Translations under genes and position numbers: made by a program
Shown: in pieces, positions 1 to 8,566 of the stretch
How positions within the stretch are numbered: the stretch's first letter is position 1
Layout: each line of letters begins with the position of its first letter
Notes under the pieces: model-generated
Told to the model about the DNA's origin: nothing
Database searches by the model: none
What the model saw: only the letters and a program-made list of their open reading frames with translations
Source: an uncultured Lachnospiraceae bacterium
GTDB lineage: Bacteria > Bacillota > Clostridia > Lachnospirales > Lachnospiraceae
Direction: 5' to 3'
DNA: 64,000 nucleotides
Assembly (NCBI GenBank): GCA_946558465.1
Contig: CAMNTM010000001.1
Span: 248,001 to 312,000, forward strand

Positions 1-245
1 ACAAGTACATAATCGACATTCTTCACCGCCTTTTCCAGGCTTTCTGCCTCAAAAACCTCTGTATGAGGACTCATGTCCTTCACTAAAATCTTCGCCGCCA
101 TATACCGCGGCCGCTGTCTATCCTTGTCATTATCATACATCAGAATCCTGTCTATAGGAAAGCCGTCCCCATGAGAGCACAGCGTCTGAAGCAGAGGAAG
201 CGTGTACAGGCTTCCTCCACCTATAATCGAAACCACATATCCCAT
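1..245 (-). CDS. Family 4 glycosyl hydrolase (6-phospho-glycosidase type), N-terminal part only
   Basis: Only the first 81 codons are in the window; the gene runs off the left edge. The start is the ATG at 243-245, preceded by a strong AGGAGG (about 254-259). The N-terminus reads VVSIIGGGSLYTLPLLQTL and continues with RILMYDND. This is the NAD-binding glycine-rich strand and following acidic strand of GH4 enzymes, which hydrolyse 6-phospho-alpha- or beta-glucosides using NAD+ and a divalent metal. The catalytic region is outside the window, so the substrate cannot be assigned. Another NAD-dependent dehydrogenase is less likely because the GGGS-Y-T pattern is typical of GH4. Confidence 0.75.
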   Translation of the reverse strand, partial: MGYVVSIIGGGSLYTLPLLQTLCSHGDGFPIDRILMYDNDKDRQRPRYMAAKILVKDMSPHTEVFEAESLEKAVKNVDYVL

Positions 246-474
246 ATACTATATCCTCCTTTCCACTGTCTATGGAAATTTTCCGCCTTTGCGGCCGGAA
301 ATCTATTTTCAATCTACGGGCAGAGAATTTTCACAATCAACTCATGTCAGACATTATTCCTGTATCTTTATTATATCTAAACGAGAAATTGAATACCAAT
401 AAAAAATTTCACTTATATTAGTGAAATCCTGGAAATATCTATGTTTATTTTTTTGATTAATTTTCATAATATCC

Positions 475-537
475 TTGCTTTTTTTAATAATTGGGTATAA
501 TATAGCTATATGCATCATGTAGTTTTTAAAACTACAT
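475..537 (+). promoter_or_regulatory. Probable promoter and leader hairpin of the hemolysin III gene
   Basis: The 325-base gap before the hemolysin III gene is AT-rich. It holds a TATAAT at 496-501 with a TTGCTT at 475-480 (spacing 15, short). Downstream is a perfect 10-bp hairpin with a one-base loop (517-526 / 528-537) in the presumed leader. A second small palindrome lies at 406-427. The promoter assignment is tentative because of the spacing. Confidence 0.4.
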
Positions 538-570
538 ATAACATTTTTCAACAGCTTAGGAGGCGGTATT

Positions 571-1233
571 ATGTCACACGTAATTACAGAACATATTAAA
601 GACCCCGGCAGCGCGATTACACATTTTATCGGAATGCTGATGGCCATATTTGCAGCGGTCCCATTACTGATAAAGGCAGCTCATGAGCCTGGACGAATCT
701 ACATTGTATCTATTTTGGTGTATGCAGTAAGCCTGATTTTATTATATGCGGCAAGCACTACCTATCACACCTTCAATAAATCAGAACGGGTCAACACTAT
801 TTTAAAAAAGGCAGACCATATGATGATAAGCGTATTGATTGCCGGAAGCTACACACCCATCTGCCTGCTGGTTCTGGGCGGAAAGACCGGCCTTATCCTT
901 CTGGCCATCGTATGGGGCATCGCCATCGCCAGTATTTTGATTAAGGCTTTCTGGGTATATTGTCCAAAGTGGATTTCTTCTGTTCTGTATATCGGAATGG
1001 GCTGGACATGTGTACTTGCATTTACACAGATACTAAACTCCATGTCGGCGGCAGCCTTTGGATGGCTCCTGGCAGGAGGTATTATTTATACAGCAGGCGG
1101 CGTTATCTACGCACTGAAGCTCCCGCTGTTTAATAACAAACATAAATATTTTGGAAGCCATGAGATATTCCACCTGTTCGTAATGGGCGGAAGCGCATGC
1201 CATTTTGTAGTGATGTATGCATTTGTACTGTAA
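571..1233 (+). CDS. Hemolysin III / PAQR family integral membrane protein
   Basis: 220 aa, the usual size of the bacterial HlyIII (YqfA/TrhA) group, with about seven hydrophobic segments. The family's metal-site residues are visible: STTYH near residue 66, the AD-H motif around residue 82 and HEIFHLFV near the C-terminus, which includes the last conserved histidines. The start is fixed by ttaggaggcgg just upstream of the ATG. It is monocistronic and converges on the next gene across a palindromic repeat. Family knowledge: these are multi-pass membrane proteins related to adiponectin receptors, linked to membrane homeostasis; the cytolytic role implied by the name is not established for most members. 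Confidence 0.88.
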   Translation: MSHVITEHIKDPGSAITHFIGMLMAIFAAVPLLIKAAHEPGRIYIVSILVYAVSLILLYAASTTYHTFNKSERVNTILKKADHMMISVLIAGSYTPICLLVLGGKTGLILLAIVWGIAIASILIKAFWVYCPKWISSVLYIGMGWTCVLAFTQILNSMSAAAFGWLLAGGIIYTAGGVIYALKLPLFNNKHKYFGSHEIFHLFVMGGSACHFVVMYAFVL

Positions 1234-1238
1234 TTGAC

Positions 1239-1281
1239 AATTGGGGACGGGGTAAAATTCAATTTTACCCCGTCCCCAATT
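1239..1281. repeat. Palindromic repeat, copy 1
   Basis: Perfect inverted repeat with 21-bp arms (1239-1259 and 1261-1281) around a single base; the core is aattggggacggggtaaaa. It fills the space between two convergent genes and could act as a bidirectional terminator. The same core recurs at 7858-7915 and 20784-20817, so it is a dispersed REP-like element rather than a one-off terminator. Confidence 0.9.
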
Positions 1282-1283
1282 CA

Positions 1284-2924
1284 CTAAAAAAACATCCTCC
1301 AAAGTACATACACCAGCGCCAGCGCCGCCAGGCATACTACCTGCGCCACCATAAAGCGCTCCCGCTTTTCTTCCTTCGGCTTTTCTTTCTGTTCTTTCCG
1401 CAGTCCTCCAGGCTTTAGAAGCTCTCCCCACAAGCTATATTTTTGTAGGTTGAGAAGCGCCGCCTTTCTTTCTTCTTCTCCGATAGACCTTAAAAAGTCC
1501 TTCCAGTTTTTCTCCAGCAGCAAAAGTCCTTTTCTCAAATCCTCCTCCAGCGTCTGGTTTTTGAGCGCCGCCTGGAAAAATCCTGCCTGTCCGGAATATG
1601 CTGCCTGTCTCTGATAGAGCTCTGATGCTTTCTTATCCAGAAACTGTCTGTAAGCATATTCCAACCCCTCCTCCACCGCCTTCTGTGCACTCCTAGTTCT
1701 CTCATAAGCATTTGTAGTCTGATAATATATTTTATAGATTCCCTTTTCTGTAAGATAATAATCTACAAACTGATTTACTGCACTTTTCATTGGAAGTTTC
1801 ATTGCATTCTCTCTTGCCGAGGTTTCGGCATACATCTGGCCCTTTATTGAAGTCATCGCAGCAAGAAACCCTACTACCTCCTCATTTTTTGCGGTAATTC
1901 CCGCATTTTTAAGAAGATTCCCGCTGCCGTTCAGGTGTTCGGCAAAGCTGTCTGCCTTCTCTAACTCTTTTCCCGTGTAGGAGGCATTTTTTCCTAACGC
2001 TAAGGCACTGCTCTCCCCGCTGCCGCTTCTTCCTCCGTTTAATACCGCATTCCTTTGACTTATCTGGCGCTCTTCGGAATTTTTCTGGGCGCTGAATGCC
2101 TGATTAATCTGGACGTTTCCCTTCCCGGCACGCTGATACAGTACACCCGTATCCGTCTGAGCCGTTCCGGCTCTTTGTGCGTCTCCCGATATCCGGGACC
2201 TCCCTGTCATCTGACTGTCCCCGCTGCTTTTTGTATCCGGCATAAAAAACCTGGAACTTCCGGAGGTGCTCATCCTTCCCCTGGAAAAAAATTCGCCCGC
2301 CGCCCGGGACGAAATACTCTCTCCAGTCGTTTTCTTGTATATATCTGCCTTTATATTATCCAGAGTATCGGTCTGTCCGAATTCTTCCAGAAACTTTATA
2401 AGCTCCTTCAGGTCAATATCCAGCAGCAAATTCAACTTCTGCGCCAGCACTGCATCCAGTCTTTCCTTCTGGAATGCCTGCTCATCACCTGTTGTATGAG
2501 TCAGGACTGCTTCCAGAAGCATCATATAGAGCTCAGACAGCTCCTTCAACTGCTTTGACAGGTCCTGCCCCTGCTGCGGAAGCCAATTCAGAAACTTTTC
2601 CCACTGCTCTCTTGTAAGCTCCAGCTCCCATTTCACCTCTGCCTCTGCCAGAGCCCGGCCTTCTATCCCGTACCATTTGCTCTGCTTTGACAGCTCTGAC
2701 GTATCTCTTTTTTCCCTGTATTCCTGATTCCGGTCATCCTCTTTTTTCTTTTCCTGCTCCCTGTCAAGCTCCTTTTTTGCATCCATATTCTGGCGAACTG
2801 CCGCTGTCAGAATCGCCGCGCCTGCTTCCATCTCGGCACTTTTCGCAGCGGCTCTTGCGCTCATTTCCGCCGTATGGACCGGCACAGGAGCCGGAGCGCT
2901 GCCTGCTTCTTTTACTTTTGACAT
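1284..2924 (-). CDS. Uncharacterised 546-aa protein with a C-terminal membrane anchor
   Basis: No family recognised. The N-terminus (about 1-95) is Ala- and charge-rich and probably helical or coiled coil (AEMSARAAAKSAEMEAGA, then a Lys/Glu/Asp run). Residues about 95-215 are helical and leucine-rich. The middle (about 215-330) is Ser/Gly/Arg-rich, low-complexity and probably disordered. The C-terminal half is again helical with many Tyr and Gln. A single hydrophobic stretch (about 527-544, VVCLAALALVYVLW) ends three residues before the stop, so the topology resembles a tail-anchored protein with a cytoplasmic body. There is no signal peptide. A TTACAA/TATACA pair lies in the gap upstream (2925-3010). 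It is downstream of the M20 gene on the same strand and may be co-transcribed or separate. Confidence 0.75.
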   Translation of the reverse strand: MSKVKEAGSAPAPVPVHTAEMSARAAAKSAEMEAGAAILTAAVRQNMDAKKELDREQEKKKEDDRNQEYREKRDTSELSKQSKWYGIEGRALAEAEVKWELELTREQWEKFLNWLPQQGQDLSKQLKELSELYMMLLEAVLTHTTGDEQAFQKERLDAVLAQKLNLLLDIDLKELIKFLEEFGQTDTLDNIKADIYKKTTGESISSRAAGEFFSRGRMSTSGSSRFFMPDTKSSGDSQMTGRSRISGDAQRAGTAQTDTGVLYQRAGKGNVQINQAFSAQKNSEERQISQRNAVLNGGRSGSGESSALALGKNASYTGKELEKADSFAEHLNGSGNLLKNAGITAKNEEVVGFLAAMTSIKGQMYAETSARENAMKLPMKSAVNQFVDYYLTEKGIYKIYYQTTNAYERTRSAQKAVEEGLEYAYRQFLDKKASELYQRQAAYSGQAGFFQAALKNQTLEEDLRKGLLLLEKNWKDFLRSIGEEERKAALLNLQKYSLWGELLKPGGLRKEQKEKPKEEKRERFMVAQVVCLAALALVYVLWRMFF

Positions 2925-3010
2925 ATTTCCTCTCCACTTCCATTACAGAGCATCCTCTCTATAATGTATATCGGCAGAAAGAAAGAAGTTGTAACCGGAA
3001 AATCTTTGCT

Positions 3011-4198
3011 CTAATACCCGTTTAAATATCTGAATACAAATTCAGTCATCACTTCTATCGTCGGAATAATCATACCTTCATCAGGGCAGAACCTTGCATT
3101 GTGAAGCGGATAATTTCCCGCTCCGTTTTGTCCTGCACAGCCCGCAAGCATCAATAATGCAGGAATTCTGTCAGATACATGAGCAAAATCCTCTCCTCCA
3201 CGGAAAAATACGGATTTCTTCGGAAATCCATCTATCCCGCGCATTTCCGATACAGACTCGCGCATAACCGCCGTCAGCTTTAGGGAATTATAAACCGGAT
3301 TCATGGAGGTTCTGTAGGAGATCTTACATACTGCCCCTGTAGTTTTTTCTGCATCCCGGCATATTTCTTCTAATTTATTTTTAATTGTATCAGTATCTCT
3401 GTCGGAATAGGTACGCACGGTTCCTGCAAGCTCACAAGTATCCGGAATAATATTCTGAGTATTTCCTCCATGCAATATTGTCGTACATACAACTGTTTTT
3501 TCCGCTCCATGATATTTCCGTGCAAGTTTCTGAATTTCCGTATATATCTGTACGGCGGCATCCAAAGGATGTATACATTTTTCCGGCTCAGAAGCATGTC
3601 CTCCTTTTCCGGACACATGCACCTCAAACCAGGAGGGCGATGCTGTCGCCATTCCCTCATTCACACTGAAAGTTCCGGCCGGATAGTCCGGGCACACATG
3701 AATCGCACACGCGGCATCCACTCTGGGATTATCCAGGATACCTTCTTTCAGCATTTTTTCCGCTCCGCCCGGCTGCTTTTCCTCACAAGGCTGAAACATA
3801 AGCTTCAAATTTCCATGCAGCTCATCTTTCATTCGATTTACAAGTATTGCTGTGCCGACAGCACAGGCCATATGTATATCATGTCCGCAGGCATGCATCT
3901 GTCCCGGGTTTTTGGAGGAATAAGAAAGCTTTGTCTCCTCCTCAATGGGAAGCGCATCCATATCAGCGCGGTACATAAGTGTTTTTCCTGGATATCTTCC
4001 TGAAATCAATGCTGTAATACCGGTTTCACACATACTCTGCGTTTTTATCCCATTTTTTTCAAGCTCTGCTTTAATAAGATTTGAAGTATTCCATTCCTCC
4101 ATGCCTGGTTCCGGACACATGTGAAGGCTTCTTCTAACCGTCGTAACATATTCCGATAAGCTCTCTGCTTCGAATTTTATTCTCTCAGTATGATTCAT
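3011..4198 (-). CDS. M20 family amidohydrolase (N-acyl-amino-acid deacylase type)
   Basis: 395 aa from the ATG at 4198, which overlaps the stop of the upstream MalY gene as ATGA (4195-4198); a longer frame to 4276 is open but would lie inside MalY. Motifs of M20 metallo-amidohydrolases are present: YRADMDALPI, HACGHDIHM (metal and catalytic residues), a dimerisation-domain segment with GKGGHAS, and RGGEDFAHVS near the C-terminus. Family members remove acyl groups from amino acids (hippuricase, N-acetyl-cysteine-conjugate deacylases such as YxeP and SndA of B. subtilis). Coupling to a C-S lyase and an amino-acid importer suggests the substrate is an N-acyl sulfur amino acid, which is inference. 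Confidence 0.9.
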   Translation of the reverse strand: MNHTERIKFEAESLSEYVTTVRRSLHMCPEPGMEEWNTSNLIKAELEKNGIKTQSMCETGITALISGRYPGKTLMYRADMDALPIEEETKLSYSSKNPGQMHACGHDIHMACAVGTAILVNRMKDELHGNLKLMFQPCEEKQPGGAEKMLKEGILDNPRVDAACAIHVCPDYPAGTFSVNEGMATASPSWFEVHVSGKGGHASEPEKCIHPLDAAVQIYTEIQKLARKYHGAEKTVVCTTILHGGNTQNIIPDTCELAGTVRTYSDRDTDTIKNKLEEICRDAEKTTGAVCKISYRTSMNPVYNSLKLTAVMRESVSEMRGIDGFPKKSVFFRGGEDFAHVSDRIPALLMLAGCAGQNGAGNYPLHNARFCPDEGMIIPTIEVMTEFVFRYLNGY

Positions 4199-5379
4199 AT
4201 CTGCTTTTGATACCCCTCTTTTTGAAATACCTCCTCTATATGCTCCAGCACACGGATAAGCCTGTCTCTCTGACATGCAATATTAAACCGAACAAACTGC
4301 TTTGCATTTCCCCTGAACTCCCTGCCCGCATTTACAACCACCCCGCATTTCTTCGTCCAAAAATCATACAATTCCTCTGTCGGCAGTTCCATCTTGCGGC
4401 AGTCTACCCACATCAAATACGTTGCCCGGCTGTCCGCCATCTGAAGCACTGGCAGACGTTCCTTTACAAAATTCTGAAATATCCTCCTGTTCTCTCCTAC
4501 ATAAGCCAGCATCTCCTCAAGCCATTCTCCGCTCTCCAGATATGCTCCGATTGTAACTGCCTCAGCAAATATGTGCTCAAAGGGATATGTCAGCGCCTTC
4601 ATTGTTTTTTGAATTTCATCCCGAATATCTGTATTGCGGACAATCATACTGGCGCTCTGAAGACCTGCCACATTAAATGTTTTCCCTGGTGCTGTCAATG
4701 TAATCGTATCTATCCCCAGCTCTTCAGAAATTCTTGCCATCATGGTATGCTCTGCATCAAATACCAAATCATAATGAATCTCATCAGAGAGTATCTTCAG
4801 CTTATGCTTCTCACAAAATGTACACAGCGTCTTCAGCTCTTCTTTTGTCCACACCGTTCCGGTCGGATTCTGCGGATTACACAGAAGAAACAGCTTTGTC
4901 CGTCCGCACACTTTTTTCTCCATATCCTCCAGACTGAAAGTAAACCGGTTATTCACAAGCACAAGCTCACTTTCGATTACCCGGCGCCCACAGCCTTCTA
5001 TCACATGAAAGAAATTTCCATAAGCCGGCGTCAGTGTCAGAATCTCATCCTGCATCTCTGTTAAGGCCTGTACGACTGCACTCAGGCCGGCCATAGTATT
5101 GGCACAATATACGACAGACTCCTTTTCCGTCTTGTACTGATGCTTCGAAAAGAGCCAATGCTGCACAGCTTCGTAATATTTCTCCGATAAAAGCTCATAC
5201 CCGTAAACGCCTTCCTCTACCCTGCGAAGAAGTCTGTTTTGAATTCCTTCAGACGCTTCAAATTCCATGTCTGCAACCCACATTGGATACAACTCATTTC
5301 CGGTATTTTTCGGGATGCAGTTCCATTTGAAGGAATTCGTCTTTTCCCGTTTTGTATCTTTATCAAAATTATATTTCAT
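4195..5379 (-). CDS. MalY/PatB-type PLP-dependent C-S lyase (cystathionine beta-lyase family)
   Basis: 394 aa, the expected length for the class I/II aminotransferase fold of MalY/PatB. Visible motifs are YPMWVADMEF at the N-terminus (typical of MalY), NPQNPTG at 168-174, SDEIHYD at 198-204 and the PLP lysine in APGKTFN (K233). Members cleave the C-S bond of cystathionine, cysteine or S-substituted cysteines, giving a thiol, pyruvate and ammonia in the cytoplasm. It starts 9 bases after the ATPase gene ends and overlaps the amidohydrolase gene by 4 bases, so the three are one translation-coupled operon. A plain aminotransferase is the alternative. Confidence 0.9.
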   Translation of the reverse strand: MKYNFDKDTKREKTNSFKWNCIPKNTGNELYPMWVADMEFEASEGIQNRLLRRVEEGVYGYELLSEKYYEAVQHWLFSKHQYKTEKESVVYCANTMAGLSAVVQALTEMQDEILTLTPAYGNFFHVIEGCGRRVIESELVLVNNRFTFSLEDMEKKVCGRTKLFLLCNPQNPTGTVWTKEELKTLCTFCEKHKLKILSDEIHYDLVFDAEHTMMARISEELGIDTITLTAPGKTFNVAGLQSASMIVRNTDIRDEIQKTMKALTYPFEHIFAEAVTIGAYLESGEWLEEMLAYVGENRRIFQNFVKERLPVLQMADSRATYLMWVDCRKMELPTEELYDFWTKKCGVVVNAGREFRGNAKQFVRFNIACQRDRLIRVLEHIEEVFQKEGYQKQI

Positions 5380-5388
5380 AGCTGCTTT

Positions 5389-6126
5389 TTACCTCTCCAG
5401 ATTATGCTGTATAAATTGTCTTGTACGCTCCTGTTTTGGATTCGTAAAAAATATACCCGGCGGCGCCTGTTCCACAATATGTCCGCCTTCCATGAATACA
5501 ATTTCATCTGCCACATTTCGCGCAAATTTCATCTCATGTGTGACGATCAGCATTGTCGTATGCTGTCTTGCCAGCTCCTGTATAACCTCCAATACCTCTG
5601 CAACCAACTCCGGGTCCAGCGCGGAGGTCGGCTCGTCAAACAGCATAATATCCGGATTCACCGCCATCGCCCGTGCAATTCCTACCCGCTGCTTCTCTCC
5701 TCCTGACAAGGTCTCAGGAAATGCTTCTTTTTTGTCAAGCAGTCCTACTTTTTCAAGCAGTCCAAGTCCGATATCCTGCGCCTCTTTTACATCCATCTTC
5801 TGTACTAAGGTCAATGGTGTGGTAATATTTTCAAGAGCATTCTTATTCCTGTACAGATTTGAATTCTGAAATACCATGGAGGTCCTAAGACGCAGTGCCT
5901 GCATATCCTTCTTTGATATAGATGAAAAATCCACTTCCAGCCCATCTAATTTTACGCTGCCCTTCTCCGGCTTCTCCAAAAGATTCAGACAGCGCAACAG
6001 GGTGGATTTTCCTGTTCCGGAGGGTCCTATGATAACGAATACCTTTCCTTTTTCTATCCGAAGATTAATGTTATCCAACACCTGATGTCCATTAAAACTC
6101 TTACATAAATTGCTGATTTCTATCAT
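5389..6126 (-). CDS. Polar amino acid ABC transporter, ATP-binding protein
   Basis: 245 aa with all nucleotide-binding motifs: Walker A GPSGTGKST (34-42), Q-loop near VFQNSN, signature LSGGEKQR (140-147), Walker B with DEPTSALD (161-171) and the H-loop VTHEM. It is closest to the GlnQ/TcyC/HisP group that energises uptake of polar amino acids including cystine. It lies between its permease and the C-S lyase. Confidence 0.93.
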   Translation of the reverse strand: MIEISNLCKSFNGHQVLDNINLRIEKGKVFVIIGPSGTGKSTLLRCLNLLEKPEKGSVKLDGLEVDFSSISKKDMQALRLRTSMVFQNSNLYRNKNALENITTPLTLVQKMDVKEAQDIGLGLLEKVGLLDKKEAFPETLSGGEKQRVGIARAMAVNPDIMLFDEPTSALDPELVAEVLEVIQELARQHTTMLIVTHEMKFARNVADEIVFMEGGHIVEQAPPGIFFTNPKQERTRQFIQHNLER

Positions 6127-6205
6127 ACTTTTCTACTCCTTTAAAAATACAGAAATACCCTTATAGACTGAGGATAGGATGCTGTAAAACAACATCCTAC
6201 ACTGT

Positions 6206-6889
6206 CTATTTCTGATATGCCATACTGACCTTTCTCTCTACACTCTTCTGCACTCTTCCCAATACAACGGCCAGCAGCCAATAAAACACCGCTGCCAGTA
6301 TATATGTCTCAAATGTTTTATAATATGTTGCTGCAGTCAATTGTGCTTCTCCCATAATATCCTGTATACCAATAGTCATACCAAGAGACGACATCTTGAT
6401 AATATCCATACAGGAATTTGTAATTGGAGGAATAGCTGCCACGGCTGCCTGCGGAAGTATTATCTTTGTCATCATCTGAAAATGCGTCATGCCGAATGCC
6501 AGACTTGCTTCATACTGTCCCTTATCCACACTGTCGATAGCCCCTCTGATGCTTTCTGATATATATGCCGCACTATTAAGTGCCAGACATAAAATCAATG
6601 CAACATGCTTTGGGCATGCCTTCATGACATCGAACACCATAGGAAGACCATAATAAAACAAAAACAGCTGAATTAAAAGAGGGGTTCCTCTAAAATATGA
6701 TATATATACTTTGGCCAGGTGATGAAGCCCCTTTATCTTAAAATGCTGAATAACTGCTAAAAGAGCTCCCAAAATAACACTCAAAACAAACGCTATCGCA
6801 GATACATATATCGTAATTCCCAGACCCTCTATCAAAAGTGGGGTCAGTATCTTGGCATAAGGAATAAATGTTTCTGTAATATACTCCAT
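6206..6889 (-). CDS. Polar amino acid ABC transporter, permease
   Basis: 227 aa with an N-terminal HisM/GlnP-type membrane domain (ISAIAFVLSVILGALLAV), the FRGTPLLIQLFLFYYGLP motif diagnostic of amino-acid permeases, and the EAA loop (EASLAFGMTHFQMMTKIILPQA). About five transmembrane helices. It probably forms a homodimer because only one permease gene is present. It starts 12 bases after the binding-protein gene ends. Confidence 0.93.
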   Translation of the reverse strand: MEYITETFIPYAKILTPLLIEGLGITIYVSAIAFVLSVILGALLAVIQHFKIKGLHHLAKVYISYFRGTPLLIQLFLFYYGLPMVFDVMKACPKHVALILCLALNSAAYISESIRGAIDSVDKGQYEASLAFGMTHFQMMTKIILPQAAVAAIPPITNSCMDIIKMSSLGMTIGIQDIMGEAQLTAATYYKTFETYILAAVFYWLLAVVLGRVQKSVERKVSMAYQK

Positions 6890-6901
6890 AACTATCCTTC
6901 T

Positions 6902-7753
6902 TTATTTGCTCTCCACGGAAATATCCTCGCCGATCCATTTCTCGGAGATCTCTTTCATCGTTCCGTCCTCCTGAAGATCTGCAAGAAATTCATTAATTGC
7001 ATTTAAGAGAGTTTCATTATCCTTTGCTGTTACCAGGCATCCTACAGAACTCTCAAATGGATCCAGTACCTTCACTTTGATATTTTCGTTATTCTTCATT
7101 GCCACATAAGTCTGAATATCCTGAGCCAGAACTGCATCAATTCTCTCATATTCCAAATCTGCAAACATTGTCTCTAAAGTTGCAGAAGTATATGTTTCAA
7201 AGGTAATCTCCCCTTCCTCATACATATCCTGTACTTTCTGCTGCATATCATTTCCAGAACCCACTCCGATTACCTTGCCGGCCAAGTCGTCTACACTTTT
7301 GATGTCTTCGTTGTCCTCTGACACTACTACAGTTGACCCATAATAGGAAACCGGATTAGAAAATCCAAACTCTGCTTCTCTGTCTGGCGTCGGCGTCATC
7401 TGTGCTGCTACCACATCAGCCTTTCCCGACTGAAGAAGTCCAAGAAGCCCGCTGAAATCTGTATATTCCCACTTTACCTTAATACCTGTCCTCTCCTCAA
7501 ACTCTTTCCAAATATCTACATCATACCCTTTTAATTCTCCATCTTCCTCAAATTCAAATGGTTCATACCCTGGAGAAGTTGCGATTGTAATCTCCTCCAT
7601 ATCCAGACCATATTTTGTATCGTCTCCCGCTTCCTCTTTGCTCTCCTCACCTTCCTTAGACGGTTCAGATGCTTCCTCCTTGCTTCCGCAGCCTGCAAGC
7701 AATGCCGCTCCCAACGAAAGACATAACAGTACACTTATAAGTTTTCTCTTCAT
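6902..7753 (-). CDS. Amino acid ABC transporter substrate-binding lipoprotein
   Basis: 283 aa from the ATG at 7753, chosen because AAAGGAGG lies 7 bases upstream; the open frame reaches 7816 but that extension lacks a ribosome site. It has a lipoprotein signal peptide with lipobox LLAGC (Cys22), a Glu/Ser/Lys-rich linker, then an SBP_bac_3 fold (IATSPGYEPFEF, GYDVDIWKEF, the PTPDRE loop, VGSGNDMQQKV). It is the first gene of the importer / C-S lyase / amidohydrolase operon. The ligand is most likely a cystine-like or polar amino acid, based on neighbours only. Confidence 0.92.
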   Translation of the reverse strand: MKRKLISVLLCLSLGAALLAGCGSKEEASEPSKEGEESKEEAGDDTKYGLDMEEITIATSPGYEPFEFEEDGELKGYDVDIWKEFEERTGIKVKWEYTDFSGLLGLLQSGKADVVAAQMTPTPDREAEFGFSNPVSYYGSTVVVSEDNEDIKSVDDLAGKVIGVGSGNDMQQKVQDMYEEGEITFETYTSATLETMFADLEYERIDAVLAQDIQTYVAMKNNENIKVKVLDPFESSVGCLVTAKDNETLLNAINEFLADLQEDGTMKEISEKWIGEDISVESK

Positions 7754-7857
7754 ACCTTTTCCTCCTTTGATTCTTAAAATATACAGTAAAATTTTATCAT
7801 AATCCTTATTACACATACTAATCGTTTTTTTTGATATAATTATCGGTATTTTCTATA

Positions 7858-7915
7858 GAATAATGAATTGGGGACGGGGTAAAACTCGTTTTACCCCGTC
7901 CCCAATTCATTATTC
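7858..7915. repeat. Palindromic repeat, copy 2
   Basis: 28-bp perfect arms (7858-7885 / 7888-7915) around a 2-base loop, with the same ggggacggggtaaaa core as copy 1. It lies directly after the last V-ATPase gene and before the importer operon, both read leftward, so it is placed to terminate the V-ATPase transcript. Confidence 0.9.
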
Positions 7916-7917
7916 CT

Positions 7918-8535
7918 TCAATTTCCCTGCATCCGTTTAATCACCTTCAGCCGGGTAAATTCTTCTCTTTCCTTCTCCTCCAGCGCATTATTTATCGTAT
8001 ACACCAGATTACTGTACATCGGAATCGTTATATTTTTAAGCGCGTTGGCCCTCTTTTGAGTTTTCTTGATATTTGCCGCCAGCCTGTAGGCCGAGTTTTC
8101 CACCGCAGACAGCTTTATCGTAAGGTCCTTCACTTCGCGGAATGCCTCTCTTGCTATATCAATGGCTTCCGGTGTTGTGCTGAAGGAATAGGTTAGCGCA
8201 TTCTGCTTTGCATCATACTTAACATGCGGAATTTCTGTACCCATAATACTTCTTGTCTGGATACGGATGGACTCCTCGATGGGAACCGTAAATGCCAGCT
8301 CCTGAACCTTACTGATTCCCAACTCGATATTCGCGCGCTGCAGACATGCATATGCTCTGGTAAATGTCTCGTCTATCTCTTCCTGTATATCCTTAGCCTC
8401 GTCAATCAGACTCATCAGCTCTTTCAGCAGAATATTCCGTTTTTTGTCCATCAGATCATAGCCCTGATGGGCAAGTGCAAGTGAATTTTTTGCAAGCATC
8501 AGATTTCCTTTAGTCGGGAATTCTCTCGGATCCAT
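7918..8535 (-). CDS. ntpD: V-type ATPase subunit D (central stalk)
   Basis: 205 aa, typical for V/A-type subunit D. It begins with PTKGNLMLAKNSLALAHQGYDLMDKKRNIL, the conserved N-terminal helix of the rotor shaft, and ends with a long basic helix (KRANALKNITIPMY). It transmits torque between the A3B3 head and the membrane ring. It is the last gene of the operon, 31 bases after subunit B. Confidence 0.95.
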   Translation of the reverse strand: MDPREFPTKGNLMLAKNSLALAHQGYDLMDKKRNILLKELMSLIDEAKDIQEEIDETFTRAYACLQRANIELGISKVQELAFTVPIEESIRIQTRSIMGTEIPHVKYDAKQNALTYSFSTTPEAIDIAREAFREVKDLTIKLSAVENSAYRLAANIKKTQKRANALKNITIPMYSNLVYTINNALEEKEREEFTRLKVIKRMQGN

Positions 8536-8566
8536 AAAACGTCTCCTTTCCTACTTTCTCTTGATT

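Noticed and set aside
4207-5064. 285-aa plus-strand ORF
   Set aside because: Antisense shadow of the MalY gene; no ribosome site or family.
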